Below are positions 51,701 to 60,299 of a stretch of 64,000 nucleotides of DNA, piece after piece (the first letter of the stretch is position 1; each line of letters opens with the position of its first letter). Source of the stretch: JAEUKA01 sp044228505 (GTDB lineage Bacteria > Myxococcota_A > Polyangia > Palsa-1104 > JAEUJZ01); assembly GCA_044228505.1 (NCBI GenBank), contig JBGAUT010000009.1:1-64000 (forward strand), in the 5' to 3' direction. Made by a program: the position numbers and the translations under genes. Below the pieces are notes generated by a model, which saw only the letters and a program-made list of their open reading frames with translations, was not told the DNA's origin and made no database searches.

Positions 51701-52627
51701 GTGTTGGCTTTTTCGGAGATGCTGATCGCGGTGGCACCCGATGCTTCGGGAACGCCGCTGCTCTGGATTGATCCGTTCTTCCGCCATACCCCGACGGGGC
51801 TTGTCAGGCCGCTGCTGCGTGGTGCGCTGGCGCTGCGCATTCCCGATGCCAAAAATCAGCCGAAGAACCAGCCGGACACGCAGCCGGTGCAAAAGGCCCA
51901 GATCGCGCTTCAGCCAAGCGGTGGGATGCCCGAGCGGATGGCCAAGGTGGTGGGCAACCGGCCGATGCTGACCGACCATCGCCGGGTCGAGATGACCGCC
52001 GAGCTGGACGTGAGCGGTGGCAGTCAGGTGGTGGTGCGCGAAATCCTGACTGGGCTTGCGGCCAGCGAGTGGCGCGATCAGGTCGAGCACATGGCCGAGG
52101 ACAAGCTGCGGCAGGCGCTAGAGCAGCGAGCGCTCGGCTACTTTTTTCCAGGGGCGAGCCTCCATGAGCTCAAATACGGACCGATGGATGACGATGGTGC
52201 CCCGCTGACCATCACCTATCGGTTCACAGCGCCCCACCTGGCACGACAGCGGATGAGCAAAGATGGTCATCGTCAGCTTGTGCTGCCGGTGCCGTATCCA
52301 CTGCTGCTGGGACGTCGCTATGTCACCGCCCCAACGCGCAAGCTGCCGCTCATCGTAAGCTACATCACGCCGAGTACGCTCTTGGCCGACATCAAGCTGC
52401 CCGCCGGGGCCAAGGTCGCCCAGCTTGGCGAGCCGGCCGCGCAGACCGGGTTTGGCAACTACCGCCGAACCGTTCGCGCCGAGGGCAACCGCCTCCAGCT
52501 TTCCGTCGACAGCAACATTTCTCGTCAGCGGGTGCTGCCCGACCGCTATCCGGCCTTTGTCGAGTTTGCCGCGCACATTGATCTGGCCGAAGAGGCCTAT
52601 GCGCTGATTGATCTCGCCAGCCCGTAG
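48701..52627 (+). CDS. Lipoprotein paralogue of TG1 with inactive transglutaminase-like domain (TG2)
   Basis: About 1308 residues from GTG 48701, giving a lipoprotein signal (LLSVALALVIGCGP). The layout mirrors TG1: beta-rich region, TPRs, DUF3857 (LTHNIIRVLTKEGIERFGEVHIPDG), transglutaminase-like domain and beta-rich tail (VLPDRYPAFVEFA against VSASEYPAFRKFL in TG1). The catalytic Cys region is EGRRDILLLALLKAVGI, with no Cys, and the His position reads FSEMLIAV; only the Asp (LWIDP) remains. TG2 is thus predicted catalytically dead, perhaps a regulatory or structural partner of TG1. A longer frame to 48662 exists but would bury the signal. Confidence 0.85.
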   Translation: MSKKNLLSVALALVIGCGPASQISGTDRYLTSPPLAEQVAALQDKVAHSTKPDAMLLRELGLSLLVSGDSQGAETQLERALSQGQTDSLTYLGAALAAQENGQPRRMQQMLLSFLEQHVNKERTEDAWAPAVAELAAHRLLAQGVGGTGKSDDKQLLDRLLAIWQQRGRLPAESQQLLAALLGQQLRLGGDEALASRLDIERGCPPMLYVSGPHGHLPMLDVLSALPGDNPASDPARGSYRQRSGSGCSVTIQGLPGQPGVFFTYAFLQSSGTRPVPLTVETSGTPWALYIDGQRQYLDSEPVGRRYLTLTLPAGAHSVGIKLGVSGANHVQMAIPGVQFFEGEPLKALISATPGTGVSVSERSLSPLPMAETRWQGALRALLRMQQSYLAGRPDEGITIASEHLEQTPHFAALRTLYAGLLLDDRSRPERLARDRARSQLKLALVHSPKLLSARLSLTRLLLQDEKPAVAQEVLAGLPDGVEKTWQTALLRHRILKTRGFVVEAEAALAEAIQLGPTACPTLESLHDFRREQADDRGSLQAAQALAVCNPYADRWADALLDGGRLPEAQREFERLLQLEPDNQPWLRGLSRVLLARRDLGAATSTLLKLRELSPRNVNLYIDLANLYVERGQPETALQTIKRGLSEVPDSPELSKALHALGQRDSIDPYRIDGKQVVRQFESRHGVYSGESAVLLLDRTVMRVFPTGARLTLTHNIIRVLTKEGIERFGEVHIPDGAEVLTLRTIKADGTTREPEEIPEKESISAPSLEVGDYVEYEYVDRDEPSPIAARGFLGDRFYFASADAPLDRSEYLLVTPKDLPLQIDLRGPVLADGKRQLPVATQTVEGDLLLHFWKRVEVSRMQPEQPLDQGQVDDWSPSVRVGSGVSLEGYVNQIRERRYRSLRMTAELLDLAHKVAGAAQGEPETSASMIARAEKLDAWVRKNIHSGGSFDESASSILARREGRRDILLLALLKAVGIPAESWLARPENNPKLEGSLPDVLAFSEMLIAVAPDASGTPLLWIDPFFRHTPTGLVRPLLRGALALRIPDAKNQPKNQPDTQPVQKAQIALQPSGGMPERMAKVVGNRPMLTDHRRVEMTAELDVSGGSQVVVREILTGLAASEWRDQVEHMAEDKLRQALEQRALGYFFPGASLHELKYGPMDDDGAPLTITYRFTAPHLARQRMSKDGHRQLVLPVPYPLLLGRRYVTAPTRKLPLIVSYITPSTLLADIKLPAGAKVAQLGEPAAQTGFGNYRRTVRAEGNRLQLSVDSNISRQRVLPDRYPAFVEFAAHIDLAEEAYALIDLASP

Positions 52628-52691
52628 CGGCCTTTGTCAGATCCTCCAATCCCTCGTGACAGCTCCGTATTTCTCGGATTAGCATGGTCTT

Positions 52692-53468
52692 GTGCTCTGT
52701 CGTCGTGATGCACCTTCAGGAATTGGGAAGTGGGCGTCGGGGCTTGGGCTGTCGCTGAGCCTGCTGGCCTGCGACGCCGAGCTGTATCACGACCTCAGCG
52801 AGCGCCATGTCAATGAAGCGCTGTTGTCGCTTCGCCAAGCCGGGATTTCTGCCGACAAAAAGCCGAGTGGCAGAACCTCACGCGGGGCCTCGTACACGCT
52901 GACCGTTCCTCGTCATCAAGAAGCGCGGGCGCTGACTCGGCTCGGCGAGCAAGGACTGCCGGGGATCGAGCCGCGTCCGGCGAGTACTGGCAAGCTCACG
53001 TTTTTGCCGTCGGAAGCACGGACCGAGCAGCTTGCGCAGCGGGAGCTCGCGCTGACCGAGACCCTGGAGAGCTTGCCGCAGGTCAGCCACGCTCGGGTAC
53101 ACCTGGCGTTTGCCGAGCCGGACCCGCTGCTTCCCACCGCGCAGCTTCGCCCGACTGCTTCGGTGCTGCTGCGGGTGCGTGGCCCACTATCCCTTAAGCC
53201 TGGGGAGCTGGCCGAGCTGGTCGCGCACGCAGTGGTGGGGCTTTCTGCCGCTGATGTGACGGTGCTGACCACTCAAGTTGATTCGCTGGCGCTGCCCGAA
53301 GGTGGGGCCGGGGAAGGGCGCAGCCTGCTTGTGCCGGGGCTCGGTGCCTTGTGCGGCCTGTTTCTGGCTGTGGTGGTGGCGCTGGCAGTGGCGCTCCGGC
53401 GGAGTCGACGGCGTGATGACAAACCCCAAGGGACCGAACATGCACTTCATGCGCTCACGGGCTCATAA
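52692..53468 (+). CDS. sctJ: SctJ/YscJ-FliF family ring lipoprotein, orphan
   Basis: A 258-residue lipoprotein (LSLSLLACDAELYHDLSERHVNEALLSL): the Cys-x-x-x-L-Y and LSER-x-x-N patterns are those of type III secretion inner-ring SctJ. The ring-building modules follow: a first with YTLTVPRHQEARALTRLGEQGLPG, and a second with ELALTETLESLPQVSHARVHLAFAEPDPL...SVLLRVRG and ELVAHAVVGLSAADVTVLTTQVDS. A C-terminal membrane helix and short basic tail close it, again as in SctJ. No other T3SS gene is in the window. GTG 52692 is the only fitting start. It sits 64 bp after TG2. Confidence 0.85.
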   Translation: MLCRRDAPSGIGKWASGLGLSLSLLACDAELYHDLSERHVNEALLSLRQAGISADKKPSGRTSRGASYTLTVPRHQEARALTRLGEQGLPGIEPRPASTGKLTFLPSEARTEQLAQRELALTETLESLPQVSHARVHLAFAEPDPLLPTAQLRPTASVLLRVRGPLSLKPGELAELVAHAVVGLSAADVTVLTTQVDSLALPEGGAGEGRSLLVPGLGALCGLFLAVVVALAVALRRSRRRDDKPQGTEHALHALTGS

Positions 53469-53502
53469 CGAACCCCTGAGATTTTGATATACGGAGCGGA
53501 CC

Positions 53503-54000
53503 ATGACCGAAAACCAAGCTGCCCCGATCAGCGCGAACACGATTGCCCGAATTCTCGTCCCGACCGATCTGTCGGCGTTTTCAGAACAAGTTCTCGACTA
53601 CGCGCTGGAGCTGGCCAAGCCACTGGGCGCGAGCATTCGCCTGTTCCATACCGCCGTGCAGCCCGACTATGAAGTGCCGTACCTGGTCAGCCCCGGTATG
53701 CGTGGGGCCGCCGCCGCCATGATCGAAAAGGCTGCCGAGGTCGCAGAGCACATCCGCGCCGAGCTAGAGGCAATCTGCCTGCGCAAGTATGTGTTCGGCG
53801 TCAACATCGAGTACCGCATGGTCGATGGTCGCCCCGCTGAAGTCATCGTGGAACAAGCGGGCGAGATGCACGCCGATCTCATCATCATGGGCAGTCACAG
53901 CCGACCTGGTGTCCGTCATCTGCTGCTCGGCTCCGTCGCCGAAAAAGTCCTGCGGACCGCCCCGTGCCCCGTCCTGATCGTCCATCCACGTAGCAGCTAA
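53503..54000 (+). CDS. Universal stress protein (UspA family)
   Basis: A 165-residue single Usp domain: ARILVPTDLSAFSEQVLDYALELAK, HADLIIMGSHSRPGVRHLLLGSVAEKVLRTAPCPVLIVHP. The G-2x-G-9x-(S/T) ATP-binding pattern is present as GSHSRPGVRHLLLGSVAEK. It is a cytoplasmic, nucleotide-binding stress protein. ATG 53503 follows ACGGAG. It is convergent with the MCE gene across the second repeat array. Confidence 0.93.
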   Translation: MTENQAAPISANTIARILVPTDLSAFSEQVLDYALELAKPLGASIRLFHTAVQPDYEVPYLVSPGMRGAAAAMIEKAAEVAEHIRAELEAICLRKYVFGVNIEYRMVDGRPAEVIVEQAGEMHADLIIMGSHSRPGVRHLLLGSVAEKVLRTAPCPVLIVHPRSS

Positions 54001-54030
54001 GCCCGATCCACAGGCTATTCGGAGGGTGTG

Positions 54031-54298
54031 GACCCTCCTTGACCCCTGTGGTGCAGGGGTAAAAGAAGGTAACGACCTGCTTGGACCCCTGTGGTGTAGG
54101 GGTGAAGGGAGGTCTAGACCAGGCCAAGACCCTGCGGTGTAGGGGTGAAGGGAGGTCTGGACCAGCCCAAGACCCTGCGGTGCAGGGGTGAGTGGAGGTC
54201 TAGACCAGGCCAAGACCCTGCGGTGTAGGGGTGGAGGGAGGTCTAGACCAGCCCAAGACCCTGCGGTGTAGGGGTGGAGGGAGGTCTAGACCAGCCTG
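54031..54298. repeat. 43-bp tandem repeat array (family 2)
   Basis: Six units; the CCTG of successive copies lies at 54045, 54088, 54131, 54174, 54217 and 54260, exactly 43 bp apart. Each unit has a hairpin of the form ACCCCTG-TGGTG-CAGGGGT (perfect in the first unit) and most contain the palindrome GGTCTAGACC. The array fills the gap between the convergent usp and MCE genes and could act as a two-way terminator. The end of the last unit touches the MCE stop codon. Confidence 0.95.
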
Positions 54299-54299
54299 G

Positions 54300-55352
54300 C
54301 TACTTCCTCGGCTTGATGAGGACTCGGTGCATTTGTTGTTTGAGGATGCGGTGGACGTCTTTTAGCTCGTCAAAGAGCTGGATGTCGCGGTTGAAGCCGC
54401 CCAAGGTGCCTTGGCCACTGTCAAACAGGCGGATGAGATAGCGGGCATCGTTGGTCATGCGTTCGCCACTCTGTACAGCGGCGCGGAAGTGACGCAGCGA
54501 CTCGCTGAGGTCATGACGACGGGTGGGACCAAACAGGACCGCCAGCTCGCCGATTCGGCTTTGCAGCAGCTCGCTCCGTTTGCCGAGCAGCGTGGCTTGT
54601 GTCAGCAGCGGTCCTAGGGTGGTCTGTAGCTCACGAAGCTGCATCGGCGCGTGCGTGATGCCTGCCGCCTGTAGTCGCTGTTCCAGGCTGCGCAGGGTGA
54701 GCAGGGTCGCGGTGCCTTGCAGGCCAATTCGCATCATCTGGCCGCTATCACCGATCCGACCCAGTCGCTGACTGAGCGAGCCAAAGGCCGCTACCGCTTC
54801 TTCCCAGTCGGGACGCAGCTCGTGGGCTTCGTGCAGGATCGCCTCGACGCTGAGATAGACGTTGCGAAGAAGCTGGTCGAGGTCGGCGGCATCAATGCCG
54901 GTCAGATAATCTCCATCGGATAGCGGTAGACCCTTTTGGACGTTGCCATCGGGCGGACCCACTTCGATGACCGCAGGCGATAAAAGCGTCGGGTTGCGCG
55001 GCACAAACGTCGAGTTCTGGTACAGCCGAGCCCCCGCCTTGCGCAGGATGCGGAGCTCCATTTCGACGAGCGGTCCCTTTTGTGTAAGTTCCTTGGGATC
55101 GCCCGGACGCGGCCGGTAGCGACGAATGGCGGTCAGCTCGCCGATGCGCTCGCCCGCAAGCTGGACCTCGGCCCCGGTGTAAAGCTGGCCACTGCGCCGC
55201 ACGAGCAGGTGGACGGTCAGCGACTTCCCGAGCGTGTGATCCGCGGTCAGCAGCGCCACCGCGACCAAAAACGTGAGCAGCAGCGTCGTCACCGCCCCCA
55301 GAAGCAGGTGCAGTTTCTGGTTCCCGGCATCAAACGGTGGGCCGAGACTCAC
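54300..55352 (-). CDS. MCE/MlaD family protein (second of pair)
   Basis: A 350-residue protein: one N-terminal membrane helix (LLLGAVTTLLLTFLVAVALL), an MCE domain (GKSLTVHLLVRRSGQLYTGAEVQLAGERIGELTAI), then a long helical segment. It is expected to form part of an inner-membrane-anchored ring for lipid transport. It is coupled to the MlaD-like gene upstream with 3 bp between. No permease, ATPase or substrate-binding partner is in the window. Confidence 0.83.
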   Translation of the reverse strand: MSLGPPFDAGNQKLHLLLGAVTTLLLTFLVAVALLTADHTLGKSLTVHLLVRRSGQLYTGAEVQLAGERIGELTAIRRYRPRPGDPKELTQKGPLVEMELRILRKAGARLYQNSTFVPRNPTLLSPAVIEVGPPDGNVQKGLPLSDGDYLTGIDAADLDQLLRNVYLSVEAILHEAHELRPDWEEAVAAFGSLSQRLGRIGDSGQMMRIGLQGTATLLTLRSLEQRLQAAGITHAPMQLRELQTTLGPLLTQATLLGKRSELLQSRIGELAVLFGPTRRHDLSESLRHFRAAVQSGERMTNDARYLIRLFDSGQGTLGGFNRDIQLFDELKDVHRILKQQMHRVLIKPRK

Positions 55353-55355
55353 GGG

Positions 55356-56366
55356 CTATTCCTTCCAGAAGAACTTCCACGGGTTGCGCTTGAGGTCGCG
55401 GGTCAGCTCTTTGAGATCGTCATAGACCTGCTGGTCGGTCATCAGCGCTCCCACCGTGCCTTTGCCGCGCTTGACATCGCCGAGCAGCGACTGGGCATCG
55501 CTTGCCACCGCCGAGACCTTGCTCGATAGCGTGAGCAGCTCGTCGAGTGAGCGCTGGAGCTTCTTCTTTTCTTCCGGTCCCACAAGGGCAGCTAGATCGC
55601 CGACTCCATCGAGCGCTCGCTTGGTCTTTTGCATAAGGGGCGCGATCTCGCCACGTAGCTCCGTCGAGATCGTCTCAATGTTGACCAGCGTCTTGTGTAG
55701 CTCTTCGCCGCTGCCGATGCCCTTGTCGAGCTTGGTCACCAGATCGGCAGTCTCGGCGGTCAATCGATCGAGGTCGACGAGCAGCTTCTTGACCTCGGCC
55801 TCGTTGTCCCCAAGCAGCTTGTCGAGGCTGCGCGCCACTTTCGCCGAAGAGCGAAGCAGATCTCGCAGCGACTCTTTGTCTTCGCGCAGCAGCCGGGTCA
55901 CCGCGTCGAGAAACTCATACAGCCGGGCGATGATCAGATCACTCCGGGGCGGATCGATGCCGCGCACCTTGCTACCGGGCTTTAGCAGCTCTTTGTCGCT
56001 CGTTCCCGGCGAGATCTCTAGGTACTGCTCACCGAGGACGCCCTGGGTGTTGACGAAAAACTCGGCATCTTCATGGATGGCCTTGCGGGCGCGATCTTCA
56101 AGCTGCACCGTCAAGCGAACCTGGACCCGCCGATTGACGTCTTTGTCGAGGTCACCCCCAAGAAAGTCGATCTTTTCGACCTTGCCGACCTTGATGCCCG
56201 AGATCTTGACCGGCGCGCCTTCGTGGATGTTGCCCGAAAAGTCGTAGTCGACGTAGATGCGGCTCACCGGGCCAAAGGAAAAGCCGCCGAGAATCGCGAT
56301 GAACATCGCCAGCAGGCCGAGCGACACCACGACGAGGGTGGCAACCTTTAGCTCTAGGTGCTTCAT
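55356..56366 (-). CDS. MCE/MlaD family lipid-transport protein
   Basis: A 336-residue protein with an N-terminal helix (VATLVVVSLGLLAMFIAILGGF), a typical MCE domain (YVDYDFSGNIHEGAPVKISGIKVGKVEKIDFLGG, then TQGVLGEQYLEISPG) and a long coiled helical tail (LVTKLDKGIGSGEELHKTLVNIETIS). MlaD-type proteins shuttle phospholipids between membranes with an ABC transporter. It is divergent from the polyprenyl synthase gene. Confidence 0.92.
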   Translation of the reverse strand: MKHLELKVATLVVVSLGLLAMFIAILGGFSFGPVSRIYVDYDFSGNIHEGAPVKISGIKVGKVEKIDFLGGDLDKDVNRRVQVRLTVQLEDRARKAIHEDAEFFVNTQGVLGEQYLEISPGTSDKELLKPGSKVRGIDPPRSDLIIARLYEFLDAVTRLLREDKESLRDLLRSSAKVARSLDKLLGDNEAEVKKLLVDLDRLTAETADLVTKLDKGIGSGEELHKTLVNIETISTELRGEIAPLMQKTKRALDGVGDLAALVGPEEKKKLQRSLDELLTLSSKVSAVASDAQSLLGDVKRGKGTVGALMTDQQVYDDLKELTRDLKRNPWKFFWKE

Positions 56367-56444
56367 GGAGGGAAAAACCTACCACAGAAGTGAGCCTCTG
56401 ATTTTTGGCTGTAGCGGGTGGGGTTTGCTGTAAAACCTTCGCCC

Positions 56445-57350
56445 ATGTCTTTTGACCTGTTGAGTTATCTGTCGGAGCGGCGCGAGCTGGTCGAGGCTGA
56501 GCTGGCACGGGTGGCAAAGCTTCCGGCCTTGGTTCACGGCAGCTCGGGGCTTGTGCCCACCTCGCTTGCTGAATCGATGAACTACAGCCTGCTCGCGGGC
56601 GGCAAGCGGCTGCGTCCGATTTTGGCGCTGGCGGGGTGCGAGGCGATGGGGCAAAAGCCAGAGGTCGCTCTTCGCTTCGGTTGCGCGGTCGAGATGATCC
56701 ATACCTATTCGCTGATTCACGATGATCTGCCAGCGATGGACAACGATGACTTTCGACGCGGACGTCCGACCAACCACAAGGTCTACGGCGATGCGATGGC
56801 GATCTTGGCTGGGGATGCGCTGCTCACCGATGCCTTTGCGCTTACGACGCAGTGCCCGGCCCCTGCCGAAGTAATCGTCGAGATTGTGCGCGAGCTGTCG
56901 TTTTCCGCCGGCTCGCCGGGCATGGTTGGGGGTCAGGTGATCGATGTCGAGGCGACCGGAAAGCCGATTGATCTGGCGCAGCTGAAAGTCCTGCACGCGA
57001 TGAAGACCGGCGCGCTGTTCGATGTGTCGCTGCGGGGTGGGGCGCGGCTTGGAGGGGCAACGGCTGAGCAGCTTTCCCAGGTGCGGGTCTATGCGCAGGC
57101 GCTCGGGTTGGCGTTCCAGATCGTCGATGACGTGCTCGATGTGACCCAGGATTTGGCGACGTTGGGCAAAGACCCTGGGTCCGATCGCGAGGCGGGCAAG
57201 ACCACCTATGTCGACCTGCTGGGCGTCGAGGGGGCGCTCGCTCATGCTCGCCAGGTGATGGACGAGGGCATCGCCGCGCTGGCACCCTTTGGTCATCATG
57301 CCGAGCCCCTGCGCGCCCTTGGGAACTACACGGTCGATCGCAAAAATTAA
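56445..57350 (+). CDS. ispA: Polyprenyl (farnesyl/geranylgeranyl) diphosphate synthase
   Basis: A 301-residue enzyme with the first aspartate-rich motif IHDDLPAMDNDDFRRGRPTNH, the second FQIVDDVLDVTQDL followed by LGKDPGSDREAGKTTYVDLLG, and GGKRLRPILALAGCEA. These are hallmarks of bacterial short-chain isoprenyl synthases (IspA type). ATG 56445 begins the usual N-terminus; an in-frame alternative start 27 bases upstream is possible. Confidence 0.94.
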   Translation: MSFDLLSYLSERRELVEAELARVAKLPALVHGSSGLVPTSLAESMNYSLLAGGKRLRPILALAGCEAMGQKPEVALRFGCAVEMIHTYSLIHDDLPAMDNDDFRRGRPTNHKVYGDAMAILAGDALLTDAFALTTQCPAPAEVIVEIVRELSFSAGSPGMVGGQVIDVEATGKPIDLAQLKVLHAMKTGALFDVSLRGGARLGGATAEQLSQVRVYAQALGLAFQIVDDVLDVTQDLATLGKDPGSDREAGKTTYVDLLGVEGALAHARQVMDEGIAALAPFGHHAEPLRALGNYTVDRKN

Positions 57351-57410
57351 GCGCAGGGTGTACTTCTTTTCGGGTCGCTGCGATGCTCGTGGCGAGGTGA
57401 TGGTTCGCTG

Positions 57411-58415
57411 ATGAAGCTCGATCGTCCGTCGCAACCGTGTCTGCCACCGCGCTTTGCGAAGAGTGGTTACTTGCAGACCCTGCTGGGGAACTACTTGCGC
57501 TCGCCGCCGTTTACGGCCACCCCGACCCGCACCGAGATCGCGCTTCCAGACGGTGATCGGCTGGTGGCCAAGGTCTTTGCGCCTTCACCGGAGTTGCCCG
57601 AGCGGGCGCGCAAGGTGGTGCTGTGTGTGTTCCACGGACTTGGCGGTAACGACGAGCGGCACTACATGCGGCGCGTCGTGGACCTGGGCGTGCGACGTGG
57701 CTGCGAGGTCTGGACCGTCAACCACCGAGGCTGCGGGGAAGGGCGCGGGCTGGCTCGTGGGATCTATCACAGCGGCGTCGCCCCCGATATCAGCGCCGTG
57801 GTGGCCGAAGTCCATCGCCGCGAGCCCGACACGCTGGTCATCGGAGTCGGCTTTTCGCTCAGTGCCAACGCGCTGCTTTTGTGCCTGGGCGATGGCATGA
57901 ACGGACCGCATCACAAACCGGACGCGGCGATCGCGGTGAACCCGCCGATCAACCTGGCCCGCTGTTCCGAGCTGATCTCGGCACCGCATCATTTCATCTA
58001 CAACCTGTACTTTCTGCGCGGCTGCGTGCGCTACGTCCGCCAGCGGGAAGCTGATGGATTGATTGAGCAGGGTCGCTATCCGGTTCACCTGCGGATGTCG
58101 CTCAAAGAGTTCGATGATGCGTTCACCGCGCCGATGGGCGGCTTCCGCGACAGCCACGACTACTACGAGCGCTCCAGCGCAATGCCGCATCTGCATCGCA
58201 TCACTCAACCGACCGTCATCATTCATGCCGAAGATGATCCGTTCATCGATCCCGCCGACTTTCACCGCGCCAGCTTTGGCAGCGGCGTTCACCTGCACCT
58301 AGAAAAACACGGTGGGCACCTTGGCTACGTGGCTCGCGACCAGCCGTATCGGCGCTGGCTGGATTACGGAATGGGTCACTACCTGGACCAGCTTCTGTCG
58401 CTACTTCGGGCGTAA
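57411..58415 (+). CDS. YheT-family alpha/beta-hydrolase
   Basis: A 334-residue protein matching the YheT/ABHD group: PPRFAKSGYLQTLLGNYLRS at the N-terminus, VLCVFHGLGGNDERHYMRR, VNHRGCGEG, nucleophile Ser in VIGVGFSLSANALL, acid in IIHAEDDPFIDP, and His in LEKHGGHLGYV. These act as esterases or lipases on lipid-like substrates. It starts 60 bp after ispA and may share its transcript. Confidence 0.9.
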   Translation: MKLDRPSQPCLPPRFAKSGYLQTLLGNYLRSPPFTATPTRTEIALPDGDRLVAKVFAPSPELPERARKVVLCVFHGLGGNDERHYMRRVVDLGVRRGCEVWTVNHRGCGEGRGLARGIYHSGVAPDISAVVAEVHRREPDTLVIGVGFSLSANALLLCLGDGMNGPHHKPDAAIAVNPPINLARCSELISAPHHFIYNLYFLRGCVRYVRQREADGLIEQGRYPVHLRMSLKEFDDAFTAPMGGFRDSHDYYERSSAMPHLHRITQPTVIIHAEDDPFIDPADFHRASFGSGVHLHLEKHGGHLGYVARDQPYRRWLDYGMGHYLDQLLSLLRA

Positions 58416-58521
58416 CAAAAACGGACCACTGGGTGGTCAACTTTGGCCATCGTGAGACGGGGCCATCCTTCGCTATGCTGGTACGCAGATGTGTCTGCGT
58501 ACACCGTGAAGGACTGTGTCT

Positions 58522-60258
58522 ATGATCAAGAACCCTGCCTTGCGAACCCTGCCGCTGTGCCTGATGTTTGCGATGTGGACGGGCTGTGGGAAAGATACCT
58601 CGACGGTTCCCTACGAAGAACCACCCACACTCATTCCGGATGCGCAAGGGGTGTACGACCTACACCTGGCACCCACCGAGGTCAAAATCGGCGACAAGCG
58701 CTACTGCTTGCGCGGCTACAACCGGCACATTCCCGGTCCGACGATTCGAATTGCCGCAGGTGCTGACCGGCGGGTGCGCGTGAACCTGCACAATGATCTC
58801 CAGCGCCAGGACTACCGCGAGATCGCAGGCATGGAGGGCTATGCCAAAAAATCCTGCCATGACTTCAACCTGACCAACCTGCATGCGCACGGTGCCCACG
58901 TTCAACCAAACTACGCCACCTCACTTGCTTCCGATCAGTGCTTCGGGGAGGGCTGTGCTTCGGGGGGGCGCTACTACGGAGACAACGTACTTGTGGAAGT
59001 CGCCGCAGGAAAAGTGGCCCGGTATCGCTGGGATCTCGATGAGGATGGAGTTCACGAAGCCGGGACTGACTGGTATCACCCCCACATTCACGGTAGCACC
59101 GCGATCCAAGTGATAAACGGCGCGATGGGAGCGCTCATCATCGAAGGAGAGATCGACAAAGTTCCGGGGATTGCCAAAGCCACAGAGCGGGTGATGGTGA
59201 TGCACCAGGTGCCGATCGATTCAGAGCAGACTGTGCCGCTTGCCGACGGAGAAACCTGCCGTGAAGAGACTCTGTCGGTGAATAACTTCCTGACCGTAAG
59301 CCAGTTTAGTCCGACGCTTATCAACGGCAAGCTCCGTCCACGCATGGTCACTCCCCCTGGCCAGGTCGAGCGCTGGCGGATGATTTATGGTGGGAATCCT
59401 GATGAGATGGGAATCAAGCTCCACCGATCGCTCGACGATAAGTGTGGATCATGGGATGTCCTAAACCCGATCGAGCTGACCCAGATTGCGCGAGATGGAC
59501 AGACTCTGCCGCAGTTTTACAAAAGCGATACGATCTGGGTATCACCGGGCTATCGCGTCGATTCGATGGTCAAGATGCCGACGGAAAAACAGACGCTGTG
59601 TCTGGTCAGCCGGCGGATTCGGGATCTGACCGGATCGGTGATTGCGGTGATCGATGTCGATCCGGCAGCGGGTGAGCCCACGGAAGTGAACCTTCCGGAG
59701 CAGAGCGCGGTGTCCGCGCATGCACAGCCGACGAGCTGGATGGGAACGGTAGAAGGAAAGTCCATGCAAGTAAGCTGCGAGAGCGTAAAGACTCCGCAGC
59801 AGAAGGTCGTGCTGCTGGTTCCGACCACAGAAGGTTCAGCGACGGTGGGACCGACTCCGGTGCTGGCATCGTGCGATCCGGGGGCCTATCACCAGCAACA
59901 TGAGATCGATCCCTCTTTACCCACCTGTGTCTGTCCAAGCCCCAACATTAGCTGTCGGCGCTTTGATGAGCGGCGTGCTTGGGGCTACCGCAGCGATCGC
60001 GTCATGACAGTCGGTTCATCGGAAAAGTGGGAAGTCCGAGCGTTCGATGGCCATCCTTTCCACGTTCATATCAACCCCTTTTTGGTCTGTCCCACAAACT
60101 CGAACAAAGAGCCCAACTTCCCCCACTGGCGCGATACCTACTGGGTGCAAGCGGAAGATGGTGCCCGCGAGTTCCTGATGAACTTCCGAAAGTACACCGG
60201 ACAGTTTGTGATGAAACAGATGAAGCCAAGTCTTCGTCGAAAGTGGGACTCTGTTTGA
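58522..60258 (+). pseudogene. Multicopper oxidase lipoprotein, N-terminal part (interrupted)
   Basis: A lipoprotein signal (RTLPLCLMFAMWTGCGKD) precedes a multicopper oxidase. Copper ligand motifs present are LHAHGAHVQ, DWYHPHIHGSTA and FDGHPFHVHINPF. Homology ends at TGQFVM (position 60213); the frame continues for 14 foreign residues to TGA at 60258. The last motif, HCH-x-x-x-H, lies 1.0 kb downstream at 61223. Without it the type 1 Cys/His/Met ligands and part of the trinuclear cluster are missing, so the product cannot oxidise substrates. ATG 58522 has AAGGA nine bases upstream. Joined, the two parts give a normal 637-residue enzyme. Confidence 0.92.
60207..60213. repeat. 7-bp direct repeat, left junction of the cassette in the multicopper oxidase
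   Basis: TGTGATG here and at 61216-61222. Deleting from 60214 to 61222 restores the oxidase frame as V-M-H-C-H-K. A 7-bp repeat fits a recombinase overlap or a target duplication. Confidence 0.8.
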
Positions 60259-60299
60259 GTGTTTTGGGAAGTAGGCGGGAAGTTTGCTAGAGTGCCCGG

